A DNA stretch of 8,244 bases. Source: Clostridia bacterium (GTDB taxonomy: Bacteria; Bacillota; Clostridia; Peptostreptococcales; Anaerovoracaceae). The first letter of the stretch is position 1. Every line of letters begins with the position of its first letter. A program made the translations under genes and the position numbers. Positions 1 to 6,318 of this stretch are shown piece by piece. Where the stretch lies: the NCBI GenBank assembly GCA_024403005.1, contig JAKSSQ010000079.1:1-8244 (forward strand). The letters are read 5' to 3'. The notes under the pieces were generated by a model, which was given only the letters and a program-made list of their open reading frames with translations, was not told the DNA's origin and searched no databases.

Positions 1-721
1 TGGAATCGCCGAAAGACATGATGTTTTCAGATGCGTATCCGAGGATGCCTGCCAATTCGTCCAGGGCTCTTGCCTTGGAGGTGGTTGCGCCGCCGATTTC
101 GATGTTATGGGGCAGAGAGCTTACCGCTGTGACCCCCTCAACCTGCTGCACTTCCTTAAGGAACCTTAATCTCTTTTCCTGGTCGCCGAAGAGGATATTA
201 ATGTTTTCCAGCCTGTCGATGTTGTCTTCTACAAGCTTCATAATGTCTTCTACCGGTTCTCTTGTAGACAATGTATAATTTCTGCTCTTTTCGCTTACTA
301 CGCCGAAGTCTTCCACATGGGCAAGCTTGTCTTTCGGTGCAACAACTTTGTTGTCGAAGAAGATTTCCAGCATAACATCTTCATCCTGCATCCAGGGCAG
401 AACGGATCTTACGTTTTCTTCTGTAAGCAGGTTTTCGTAGATGGCTTCACCCTTTTCCAGGTCCGTAATTCTCGCGCCGTTGCTTGTTACTGCATAGCGG
501 ATTCCGGGAGAGGAAATAACGTCCTTTGCGAGAGCTGCAAATACGCGGCCCGTTGCGATCACGACGTGGTAGCCCTTTTCCATTGCGCGCATTAAAGCAG
601 CGCGGTTGCCGTCGGACAGCTTTCCGCGGTCGTCCAGGAGGGTTCCGTCCAGGTCGAATGCCAGAATCTTAATCTTTTCCAGTCTGGACTGGGCAAGGGG
701 CATCTTTACGTAGGTCTTCAT
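1..721 (-). CDS. Cof-type HAD-superfamily phosphatase (IIB), 3' end cut by window
   Basis: The first 240 codons of a HAD hydrolase of the Cof/IIB type are present, read from ATG at 721-719 to the window edge. Motif I is FDLDGTLLD, with nucleophile D23 and acid/base D25. Motif II is ATGR, with T57. Motif III is TTSKARAL, with K216. The window ends inside motif IV (SFGDS), so the final acidic residues and roughly the last 30 to 40 residues are missing. The large insert between motifs II and III fits a C2B cap domain. Family members are soluble cytoplasmic phosphatases acting on sugar phosphates, nucleotides or flavin and pyridoxal phosphates; the substrate cannot be read here. The ATG overlaps the stop of the upstream transporter gene by one base (TAATG), so the two are probably translationally coupled. 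About 22 residues precede motif I, longer than usual. ATG at 703 (M7) is an alternative start, but the ribosome site at 730-735 favours the first. Confidence 0.93.
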   Translation of the reverse strand, partial: MKTYVKMPLAQSRLEKIKILAFDLDGTLLDDRGKLSDGNRAALMRAMEKGYHVVIATGRVFAALAKDVISSPGIRYAVTSNGARITDLEKGEAIYENLLTEENVRSVLPWMQDEDVMLEIFFDNKVVAPKDKLAHVEDFGVVSEKSRNYTLSTREPVEDIMKLVEDNIDRLENINILFGDQEKRLRFLKEVQQVEGVTAVSSLPHNIEIGGATTSKARALDELAGILGYASENIMSFGDS

Positions 722-1623
722 TATTCAGTCTCCTTTTCCGGTTCGTTTTTGGTTCCGATTGTAATAAGGACTGCGCCGGCGAGCACGATAATGCCGCCGA
801 TTAAGGATTTAGCAGTAAAGGCTTCGTTAAGCAGAAGTATGCTGCATACAAGGCTTGTGATGGGTTCAAGAATGCCCAGAACGCCTGTAACTGTAGGCCC
901 GATAAGCTTTACAGCTTCCGGTGTTAGGGCGTTTGCGATGCAAGCTACGAACACGCCTGTAATAAAGAGCCAGATCCATCCCTTGGGGTGGCAAGTCGTA
1001 AAGTCCTGGCGGGCCATGAGGCCGAAAATACCCAGGAACATGCAGCCGAACAGGTTGTTGTAGAAGGCGATTTTAAAGCCGCTCAGATCGCTTACGCTGC
1101 TCTTTCCCATAAGGACGAGGTAGCTGCCGTAAACGAGAGCGCTTAAAAGCGCGATTATAATGCCTGTCATGTTAAAATCTTCGCCGCCGGAGAACATCAT
1201 AATCCAGATGCCGCCGAGAGCAAGGACCAGAGAAGCAATCTGGATTTTGCTGAGCTTTTCCTTGAATAATGCGAAGCAGAGCACTGCGGAAACCATCGGG
1301 TAGGTAAAGTGCAGGCACATGGTGAGGCCAACGGATATGTATTCGTAAGCCACATAGAGCAGCATGGCTGTGAGGCCCCCGCACAGAAGGCCGACAAGCA
1401 TCATGAGGACGAGCTGCTTCTTTGTTAATTTAAGGCTTTCGCCTTTTACCTTGAGCATTACCAGGAGTACGGGAAGTACGAACAGGTCTCTGTAGAAAGC
1501 TGTGGTAATGCCGCCGGTTCCGGAATAGGTCTGTCCGAGCTTTGCCGTAATGGCGGAAAGGCCGAACATGATTGCGGCCAGGCAGGCCAGGAATATTCCG
1601 TATGTTTTAGAACTTTTATTCAT
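721..1623 (-). CDS. EamA-family (drug/metabolite transporter superfamily) permease
   Basis: A 300-residue integral membrane protein with about ten hydrophobic segments, near residues 7-27, 39-57, 69-89, 96-119, 127-145, 150-172, 186-204, 215-235, 241-264 and 271-290. It shows the two-fold internal repeat of EamA proteins: FYRDLF near 43 in the first half matches FYNNLF near 187 in the second, and the YPMVSAVL and EPITSLVC helices occupy equivalent places. Length and topology are normal for a complete family member. EamA permeases export or import small metabolites such as amino acids; the substrate cannot be inferred here. The C-terminus is short and acidic (EPEKETE). It starts 32 bases after scpB and overlaps the HAD gene by one base. 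The leader (ACCAACCAAATACTAAA) has no recognisable Shine-Dalgarno, unlike most neighbours, so translation may be weak. The start is still favoured because the first membrane helix follows directly. Confidence 0.93.
   Translation of the reverse strand: MNKSSKTYGIFLACLAAIMFGLSAITAKLGQTYSGTGGITTAFYRDLFVLPVLLVMLKVKGESLKLTKKQLVLMMLVGLLCGGLTAMLLYVAYEYISVGLTMCLHFTYPMVSAVLCFALFKEKLSKIQIASLVLALGGIWIMMFSGGEDFNMTGIIIALLSALVYGSYLVLMGKSSVSDLSGFKIAFYNNLFGCMFLGIFGLMARQDFTTCHPKGWIWLFITGVFVACIANALTPEAVKLIGPTVTGVLGILEPITSLVCSILLLNEAFTAKSLIGGIIVLAGAVLITIGTKNEPEKETE
730..735 (-). promoter_or_regulatory. Ribosome binding site of the HAD phosphatase gene
   Basis: AAGGAG on the minus strand lies 8 bases before the ATG at 721-719, inside the last codons of the transporter gene. 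This spacing supports the first ATG over the in-frame ATG six codons later. Confidence 0.75.
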
Positions 1624-1655
1624 TTTAGTATTTGGTTGGTATAGGGTTTAATATT

Positions 1656-2258
1656 TTAATCTTCGATAGGTAATGTAAGCTGGTCTGGGTCCTGAGAAGA
1701 AAGCATGTCGAATTCTTCGGGAAGGTCGTCGTCCAGAGTTAAGCTGCCCACGTCTTCCAGTTCCGGCAGATCTGCGAGAGATTCAAAGCCGAATAAGGAA
1801 AGGAAGTTTCTTGTGGTTCCGTAGAGAATCGGGCGTCCGATTGCAGTGGAGCGGCCCTTTTCTTCGATAAGGTCTTTTCTAACGAGAGTTTCGATAACTC
1901 TGTCGCTTCTTATGCCGCGGACGCTGTCAATCTGGGCCTTTGTTACGGGCTGCTTGTATGCGATAACTGCCAGAACTTCCAGTGCAGCCTGGGAAAGTCT
2001 CTTTTCCTTTACAGGCGTGCAGAGGCGCTGGATGTAGTCGTCGTTTTCCGGGTTTGTGCAGAGCTGGAAGGTCTTGTCCGCTTCCTTAATGCGCAGGCCG
2101 CTGCCTCTTTCTTCGTAGTCTGCAGCCAGTTCGCGGAAGATCTTAACCATGTCCTGGGCAGGAATGTTAAAGAGCTCGGCAGCAGTTTTGGCATCCAGTG
2201 GGTCACCCCAGACGAAAAGAAGGGATTCCAGAGCCGATTTTATATTTGCATTTGTCAT
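1656..2258 (-). CDS. scpB: Segregation and condensation protein B (ScpB)
   Basis: A 200-residue protein with the two winged-helix layout of ScpB. The first winged helix spans roughly residues 1-80 and the second about 85-160. The second carries the family signature: ALEVLAVIAYKQPVT at 92-106, VRGIRSD at 113-119 and GRPILYGTT at 141-149, followed by FLSLFGFESLADLP. The tail after residue 165 is acidic (LDDDLPEEFD) and ends in LTLPIED. ScpB dimers bind ScpA and, with SMC, form the bacterial condensin that compacts and segregates the chromosome. The ATG overlaps the scpA stop codon by four bases (ATGA), and GGAGG lies 7 bases upstream inside scpA, so coupled translation of the two subunits is expected. 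Length is normal and no damage is seen. Confidence 0.97.
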   Translation of the reverse strand: MTNANIKSALESLLFVWGDPLDAKTAAELFNIPAQDMVKIFRELAADYEERGSGLRIKEADKTFQLCTNPENDDYIQRLCTPVKEKRLSQAALEVLAVIAYKQPVTKAQIDSVRGIRSDRVIETLVRKDLIEEKGRSTAIGRPILYGTTRNFLSLFGFESLADLPELEDVGSLTLDDDLPEEFDMLSSQDPDQLTLPIED

Positions 2259-2992
2259 TCCTTTTCCTCCACAAGCTTAACTGTAATGTCGCCGTAGCGC
2301 TTTTTCTGCTCCGCAGTAACCGCCTTTTCCTTAAGGAGCTCCAGAAGGGACATAAAGGTGATTACCTGGTTATATGGGCTGGTGTCCTCTTTAATCATTT
2401 CGGAGAACATTACTTTCTTTTTGTCTTTGAACAGGTCTCTTATCTGGCTTATCCTGTTTTCCACGGACATACGCTGTCTTTCGACCCTTTCGTACACGCG
2501 GCGCACTTCGTCGATGCGCTGCTTGCGGAACAGGAAGCCGTAGAAAGCCTTAACAAAGGCTGCCATGTCGGACTTAAGCAGTTCTTCCGATTCGCCGGCG
2601 TAGGCCTGCAGGTCTTCCTGGGGCTTTGTGTGCACGTGGCTTTCCAGATCTGCCTGCTCTGCCAGAAACGCCGCAATCTTCTTGTACTGCTTGTACTCCA
2701 GGATGCGGGAAACCAGGTCTGCTCTCGGGTCTTCCTCTTCGCCGGCCTCTTCTTCCTTTTCCGTTCTGGGAAGGAGCATGCGGCTCTTAAGCTCGATTAA
2801 CTCCGCAGCAAGAACCATGAATTCCTGCGCAACCGAAACGTCGCGGGACTTCATTTCTGCGATGTATTCCAGGTATTGAGTTGTAATTTCGGACACTTTT
2901 ATATCGTAGACGCTCATTCGGGAGTGCTCGATAAGGTATACGAGCAGGTCGAACGGGCCTTCGAAAACGTCCAGTTTTACTTTGTACGACAA
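2255..2992 (-). CDS. scpA: Segregation and condensation protein A (ScpA), TTG start
   Basis: A 245-residue kleisin subunit of the SMC-ScpAB condensin. The N-terminus carries the diagnostic VFEGPFDLLVYLIE (residues 9-22) that opens the SMC-binding domain, followed by FMVLAAELIELKSRMLLP at 58-75. An acidic linker follows (EKEEEAGEEED, 78-88), then helical segments, and finally the C-terminal winged helix with FMSLLELLKEK and RYGDITV, which binds the other SMC head. The longest reading frame starts at 3085, but its first 31 residues would overlap the transglycosylase gene and resemble nothing in the family. The TTG at 2992-2990 gives MSYKVKLDVFEGPFD, the usual ScpA beginning, and has GGAG 8 bases upstream. 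The gene then starts 20 bases after the transglycosylase stop and overlaps scpB by four bases. Confidence 0.96.
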   Translation of the reverse strand: MSYKVKLDVFEGPFDLLVYLIEHSRMSVYDIKVSEITTQYLEYIAEMKSRDVSVAQEFMVLAAELIELKSRMLLPRTEKEEEAGEEEDPRADLVSRILEYKQYKKIAAFLAEQADLESHVHTKPQEDLQAYAGESEELLKSDMAAFVKAFYGFLFRKQRIDEVRRVYERVERQRMSVENRISQIRDLFKDKKKVMFSEMIKEDTSPYNQVITFMSLLELLKEKAVTAEQKKRYGDITVKLVEEKE

Positions 2993-3000
2993 GGCTTTGT

Positions 3001-3004
3001 CTCC
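3001..3004 (-). promoter_or_regulatory. Ribosome binding site fixing the scpA TTG start
   Basis: GGAG (minus strand, within ATGGAGAC) lies 8 bases before the TTG at 2992-2990, in the short gap after the transglycosylase stop. The ATG overlapping it (3006-3004) is out of frame and opens only a very short peptide, so it is not the start. Confidence 0.7.
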
Positions 3005-3012
3005 ATGGAATA

Positions 3013-4266
3013 TTAGTTGTTTACTGTAGTTTCTCTCGGAATCTCCTCGTAGAACTCGGTGCTGTAGCCCATGCTCTTCAGCCACTGGGTAATGTTGTCC
3101 TTGTGGAGAAGAATTCTTTCCGCATAGTCGGTGCGGTAAAGGCCTGTAGCGATGGTGCCGGAGCCCTGGTTGTAAGCGGACATAGTAATTATAAGGTCGC
3201 CGCCGTAGGTTCTGGCCAGGTTCGATATGTACATGGCGCCGAATTCAACGTTTTTATGCGGGTCGAGCAGGTCGTCTACGGTGTAGCCCTGCCTTGCGCC
3301 CGTTCCGGGCATAATCTGCATGAGGCCAATGGCTCCGCCGCCTATAACATCTTCGCGGAAGCCTCCTTCGCCGCGGCAGACCGCAACGAGGAACAGCTCT
3401 TCCAGATTATATACTCTGCCTTCGTGGCGGAAAATATATTCGTAGTAAAGAGCCCTCTCCTTTGTGAGCTTCGGGTTTCTCTGCTTCATGTAGGCAGAAA
3501 GGCCGTCCACAAAGGATCTGTTGTTTTCGTTGAGTTCGTACCACTGCTCTGCGGTGGTTTCATCCGTGCTTATGTAAAGACCGGAGATTTCGTCGTAGTA
3601 ATAGGTCCAGCCGAAGGCCTCCATAAGCCAGTCGAGCGGAATGTAGTAATTGTCGTTCGCATAGCCGAAGCAGGTGCCTCTTTCGTGGATTATGTGGAGT
3701 TCTTCCCTCGGTTCAAAGCCTAGTTTGGCCAGAATCGGGAATTTTTCCAGGTATTTTTCTATTCTCTCCGCATCCTGTTCTTCGATGGCCATCTGGTTTT
3801 GCGTGAGCCCATCAAAGATCTCCAGGTCGTTTGTTTCCAATACTTTGTTGTCTCTTAAGGTGCTTACGGGTCTGTCCTCGAAGTGGCAGCCGATGCCGCC
3901 GACGGACACTGCCTCGTAGCTTGCCTGCCCTTCTTTAAGGAGCACGATGTTCTTTTCTCTGTCTACATTAATTTCGAAGCCGAGGCACTCGCGCATGCGC
4001 TCGTCGGTGCAGACGTAGAAGCGGTTGTTGTATTCGGTAAAGGGGCAGAAGAGCTCCCAGTTATTAATGTGCTTTCCGTTTATGTATATGTCTTTGCGTA
4101 AAAATCGTAAGTGTATGTAGTCAGGAGCACAATACTCGTTATCCGGCTTCGCTGGTACTTTAAAGGTCTGCCTGTCTTCGAACATGTCGATGAAACAGGC
4201 CAGCATTGCGGTAATCGCAAGGCTTACAACCAGCACCCAGAACTGCCAGTCATTTTTTCTGTACAA
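3013..4266 (-). CDS. Membrane-attached lytic transglycosylase (SLT domain) with copper-amine-oxidase-N-like repeats, TTG start
   Basis: A 417-residue protein counted from TTG at 4266-4264. A short basic N-terminus (YRKND) precedes one hydrophobic segment (about residues 7-25), so the bulk lies outside the membrane, anchored or as a lipoprotein. Residues about 50-112 (KDIYINGKHI) and 202-234 (YYIPLDWLMEAFGW) resemble the small beta-rich repeats of copper amine oxidase N-terminal domains, often found in Firmicute cell-envelope proteins. The C-terminal third is a soluble-lytic-transglycosylase-like domain: catalytic glutamate E300 in RGEGGF, then GAIGLMQIMPGTG (311-323) and AYNQG (364-368). Such enzymes cleave the MurNAc-GlcNAc bond of peptidoglycan, leaving anhydro-MurNAc. 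The usual Glu-Ser pair is Glu-Gly here. Seven cysteines lie beyond the hydrophobic segment. It is the first gene of its transcription unit, after a terminator and promoter, and precedes scpA by 20 bases. A frame open to GTG at 4299 adds 11 residues but has no ribosome site. Confidence 0.9.
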   Translation of the reverse strand: MYRKNDWQFWVLVVSLAITAMLACFIDMFEDRQTFKVPAKPDNEYCAPDYIHLRFLRKDIYINGKHINNWELFCPFTEYNNRFYVCTDERMRECLGFEINVDREKNIVLLKEGQASYEAVSVGGIGCHFEDRPVSTLRDNKVLETNDLEIFDGLTQNQMAIEEQDAERIEKYLEKFPILAKLGFEPREELHIIHERGTCFGYANDNYYIPLDWLMEAFGWTYYYDEISGLYISTDETTAEQWYELNENNRSFVDGLSAYMKQRNPKLTKERALYYEYIFRHEGRVYNLEELFLVAVCRGEGGFREDVIGGGAIGLMQIMPGTGARQGYTVDDLLDPHKNVEFGAMYISNLARTYGGDLIITMSAYNQGSGTIATGLYRTDYAERILLHKDNITQWLKSMGYSTEFYEEIPRETTVNN

Positions 4267-4274
4267 TAAAAAAT

Positions 4275-4280
4275 CCTCCT
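4275..4280 (-). promoter_or_regulatory. Ribosome binding site fixing the transglycosylase TTG start
   Basis: A perfect AGGAGG on the minus strand lies 8 bases before the TTG at 4266-4264. The upstream in-frame GTG at 4299 has no such site and falls almost on the predicted transcription start, so TTG is the likely initiator. Confidence 0.85.
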
Positions 4281-4304
4281 GCTGTGGGTTGCACAGCACC
4301 GATT

Positions 4305-4340
4305 ATTATCTCATATTATTGGAAAATATGCAAATTTCAA
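4305..4340 (-). promoter_or_regulatory. Probable sigma-A-type promoter for the transglycosylase-scpAB unit
   Basis: Two overlapping matches are visible on the minus strand. One is TTGAAA (4340-4335), a 16-base spacer and TAATAT (4318-4313). The other is TTTGCA (4334-4329), an 18-base spacer and GATAAT (4310-4305) with a TG one base before the -10 (extended -10). With the second, transcription would begin near 4298, leaving a leader of about 32 bases before the TTG start. The region is AT-rich and sits directly after a terminator, where a promoter is needed. Which pair is used cannot be told from sequence alone. Confidence 0.65.
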
Positions 4341-4342
4341 GG

Positions 4343-4400
4343 TTTCGGGGCTGCGCTGGGGGGCACCGGGGCAGCAGCGCGGCGGCGCCCTGCCCCGAAA
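4343..4400. repeat. GC-rich palindromic element between terminator and promoter
   Basis: A 58-base block of strongly GC-rich sequence flanked by AT-rich DNA. The ends form an 8-base inverted repeat, TTTCGGGG (4343-4350) with CCCCGAAA (4393-4400). Inside are a second 8-base pair, CGGGGCAG (4367-4374) with CTGCCCCG (4390-4397), a third pair GCGCTG (4353-4358) with CAGCGC (4375-4380), and the palindrome GGCGCC (4384-4389). The first two pairs share the CCCC arm, so they exclude each other. No T-tract follows on either strand, so it does not look like a terminator itself. It could be a dispersed palindromic repeat or a protein-binding site; its function is unknown. Confidence 0.55.
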
Positions 4401-4432
4401 ACAAAATAAGAGGAGCACTATGGCTCCCCTTA
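4398..4432 (-). terminator. Rho-independent terminator after the M23 peptidase gene
   Basis: On the minus strand a 10-base stem, TAAGGGGAGC (4432-4423) paired with GCTCCTCTTA (4416-4407) with one G-T wobble, encloses the 6-base loop CATAGT and is followed at once by TTTTGTTTT (4406-4398). It begins 11 bases after the peptidase stop codon. The T-tract is on the minus-strand side only, so it ends the dnaB-DnaD-M23 transcript. Confidence 0.92.
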
Positions 4433-4443
4433 TGAATATTTAA

Positions 4444-6315
4444 CTATAAGTAATTAAGCGGGTTCTGCGGTGAATCGTTGTAACGGATTTCGAAGTGGCA
4501 GTGCGGACCAGTGGAGTAGCCGGTGCTGCCTACGAGGGCGATGTTCTGGCCCTGGACAACGTTCTGTCCGGCAGATACCAGGAGCTGGCTGCAGTGTGCA
4601 TAGTAAGTAGTATACAGACCGCCATGGTCGATAATAACGATGTAACCGTAGGAGTTCTTCCAGCCTGCGAAGGTAACTGTACCGCCGTCGGCAGCGTAGA
4701 TCTTCTGGCCGTTGGGTGCTGCAAGGTCGATACCTGTGTGCATTCTGCCCCAGCGCATGCCGTAGTAGGAAGAAATCGTGTAGGAGCGCAGCGGATACAT
4801 GAACTGGCCGGTACCCTTAACAACGGGGATGGGCTTTGTACCCTTGTACTGTACTTCGGAAACGGGGTCGGCAACGCGGGTTGTGGAAATAATAACTCTT
4901 GAAACTTCTTCGCCGTTAACTCTTTCGATAGTTGCAACTACTACGTCGCGGCCTTCGATACCGGGAGTCTTAACCATGGTTTCGTCGGCGTAAAGGCTTG
5001 CAGTGGATTCATACACAACGTCGAATGGAACTGCTTCCGAATAGGTTGCGGTTTCTACGCTGTGGATGGAAACCTTTCCGGGAATTTCTTTCGTTTCGTT
5101 TCCTTCCAGGAATTCCTTTGCGGTTCCTCTGTTCCAGAGCCTGCCCAGGGCGCAGGTTACAGGCGTAATTGTAACGTCCTGTTCGTAGCGGATTTCCGTG
5201 TATTCAACGCCGACAGCTGCGCCGGCAAAGTCGTTCTGAATATCTGTGAGGATGCCCTTAGCAACCGCTTCGCTTTCCAGAATTACGGTTTCCACGCCGT
5301 CTACGTTTATGGCGAAGGCTTCTACCTGCAGATCCTGCATGTAGGTAAGGGTGTCCAGAATGTCTTCGTCGCTTTCTACATCCTGGCCGAAACCGATAAT
5401 CTTCTTAAAGGCCATGTCTTTTTCCACGTCCATGGATACATTGGCGCCGGTAGCTTTAGAGAGCTTGTCGCCCAGAGCGTCGATGGTGCGGAGCACGTCG
5501 TCTTTGCTCTTTACAACGCCCAGGTATTTGCCGTGGTAACTGTATTCGTAGGCCGTCATGGACGTAATGAGCACAATGGACACAACTGCAACACCTACGC
5601 AGCCTGCGAAGGCAGACAGTATGTGCTTTCTGTGCATTTCAACCCAGTAGCGTACATCCCAGAGCAGATCCCATACGTAGTAGAGGAAGCTGCCCAGATA
5701 CCAGGCGATTGCGATTACAAAGTCCGCCAAGATGAGGATTAAATCCCACAGGTCGTCCATGGCTTCTGTAAAGAAGTTCCACGCGGTAGCTCCCATTTCT
5801 TCAACGGCATTTATTGCAGGGCCCCAGCAATCCTGGAAAGCTGCTGCATAGACTGCATCTCTTCTTTCCTGGGTGTACCAGAATTTGCCCTTAATTTCTT
5901 TTCTTGTTTCTGCAAGTGTCTTAAAAAGACGCCAGGTTCTGTGGATCCATCCTTCGCTTACGACTTTGCGCTCTGCGGATTTGTTCAGCGCGGCCTTGGC
6001 TGCATAAACGCGGACGTGTTCGTCCGATTCCTTGCCGGCCTTGAGCTTTTCGTCCAGATCCTTTTCGTGGAGGAGCTTCTGCTGCACGGAGCGCAGTCTT
6101 CCGCCTTTTTCGCGGTAATGGGCTTCCTTAGCTGCTTTAAGCTCTTCTGCCTTGCGCTTGAGCTCTTCTTCGAAGCTGTCCGTATCGGCAGTTTCGGAGA
6201 GCCTGTCCAGCTTTTCCTCCAGGAGGATGTCCAGCTCCTTCTTTATGGACTCGGTGTCCATGGCGTCTGTATATTCAAGATGTTTGCTTCCCTTTTCTAA
6301 GGAATTATCAACCAT
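4444..6315 (-). CDS. Membrane-anchored M23 (LytM-type) peptidase with G5 domain and long cytoplasm-like N-terminus
   Basis: A 623-residue protein ending in an intact M23 zinc endopeptidase domain (about 500-623). Expected zinc ligands are H526 and D530 (MHTGIDLA) and H607; catalytic histidines are H574 (YYAHCSQL) and H605 (GPHCHFE). Such domains cut peptide cross-links in peptidoglycan outside the cell. A G5 domain (about 431-493, ending near VNGEEVSRVIIST) precedes it; G5 domains are wall-associated adhesion modules. A membrane helix lies at 232-253. The N-terminal 160 residues are highly charged and probably coiled coil (about 21-110), with no signal peptide. Residues 123-224 hold ten tryptophans and a second hydrophobic stretch (189-215). 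The ATG is 3 bases after the upstream stop, with GAAAGG 6 bases before it, so it is co-transcribed and probably translationally coupled with the DnaD-like gene. A terminator follows 11 bases after the TAG stop. All catalytic residues are present. Confidence 0.93.
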   Translation of the reverse strand: MVDNSLEKGSKHLEYTDAMDTESIKKELDILLEEKLDRLSETADTDSFEEELKRKAEELKAAKEAHYREKGGRLRSVQQKLLHEKDLDEKLKAGKESDEHVRVYAAKAALNKSAERKVVSEGWIHRTWRLFKTLAETRKEIKGKFWYTQERRDAVYAAAFQDCWGPAINAVEEMGATAWNFFTEAMDDLWDLILILADFVIAIAWYLGSFLYYVWDLLWDVRYWVEMHRKHILSAFAGCVGVAVVSIVLITSMTAYEYSYHGKYLGVVKSKDDVLRTIDALGDKLSKATGANVSMDVEKDMAFKKIIGFGQDVESDEDILDTLTYMQDLQVEAFAINVDGVETVILESEAVAKGILTDIQNDFAGAAVGVEYTEIRYEQDVTITPVTCALGRLWNRGTAKEFLEGNETKEIPGKVSIHSVETATYSEAVPFDVVYESTASLYADETMVKTPGIEGRDVVVATIERVNGEEVSRVIISTTRVADPVSEVQYKGTKPIPVVKGTGQFMYPLRSYTISSYYGMRWGRMHTGIDLAAPNGQKIYAADGGTVTFAGWKNSYGYIVIIDHGGLYTTYYAHCSQLLVSAGQNVVQGQNIALVGSTGYSTGPHCHFEIRYNDSPQNPLNYL

Positions 6316-6318
6316 CGT

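Noticed and set aside
2198..2800. A 200-codon plus-strand frame opposite scpA and scpB, rich in Phe and Leu and resembling a membrane protein
   Set aside because: The hydrophobic look comes from reading GAA/GAG/AAG codons of the ScpA gene in reverse complement; scpA and scpB are certain.
3103..3723. A 206-codon plus-strand reading frame opposite the transglycosylase
   Set aside because: It is antisense to a gene with clear family motifs, its translation resembles no protein family, and it arises from the codon bias of the minus-strand gene.
4343..4400. The GC-rich palindrome as a second transcription terminator
   Set aside because: Neither strand has a T-tract after the hairpin; the real terminator is the neighbouring stem at 4407-4432.
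5062..5742. A 226-codon plus-strand reading frame opposite the M23 peptidase
   Set aside because: Antisense shadow of a well-supported gene, with no recognisable domain or ribosome site.
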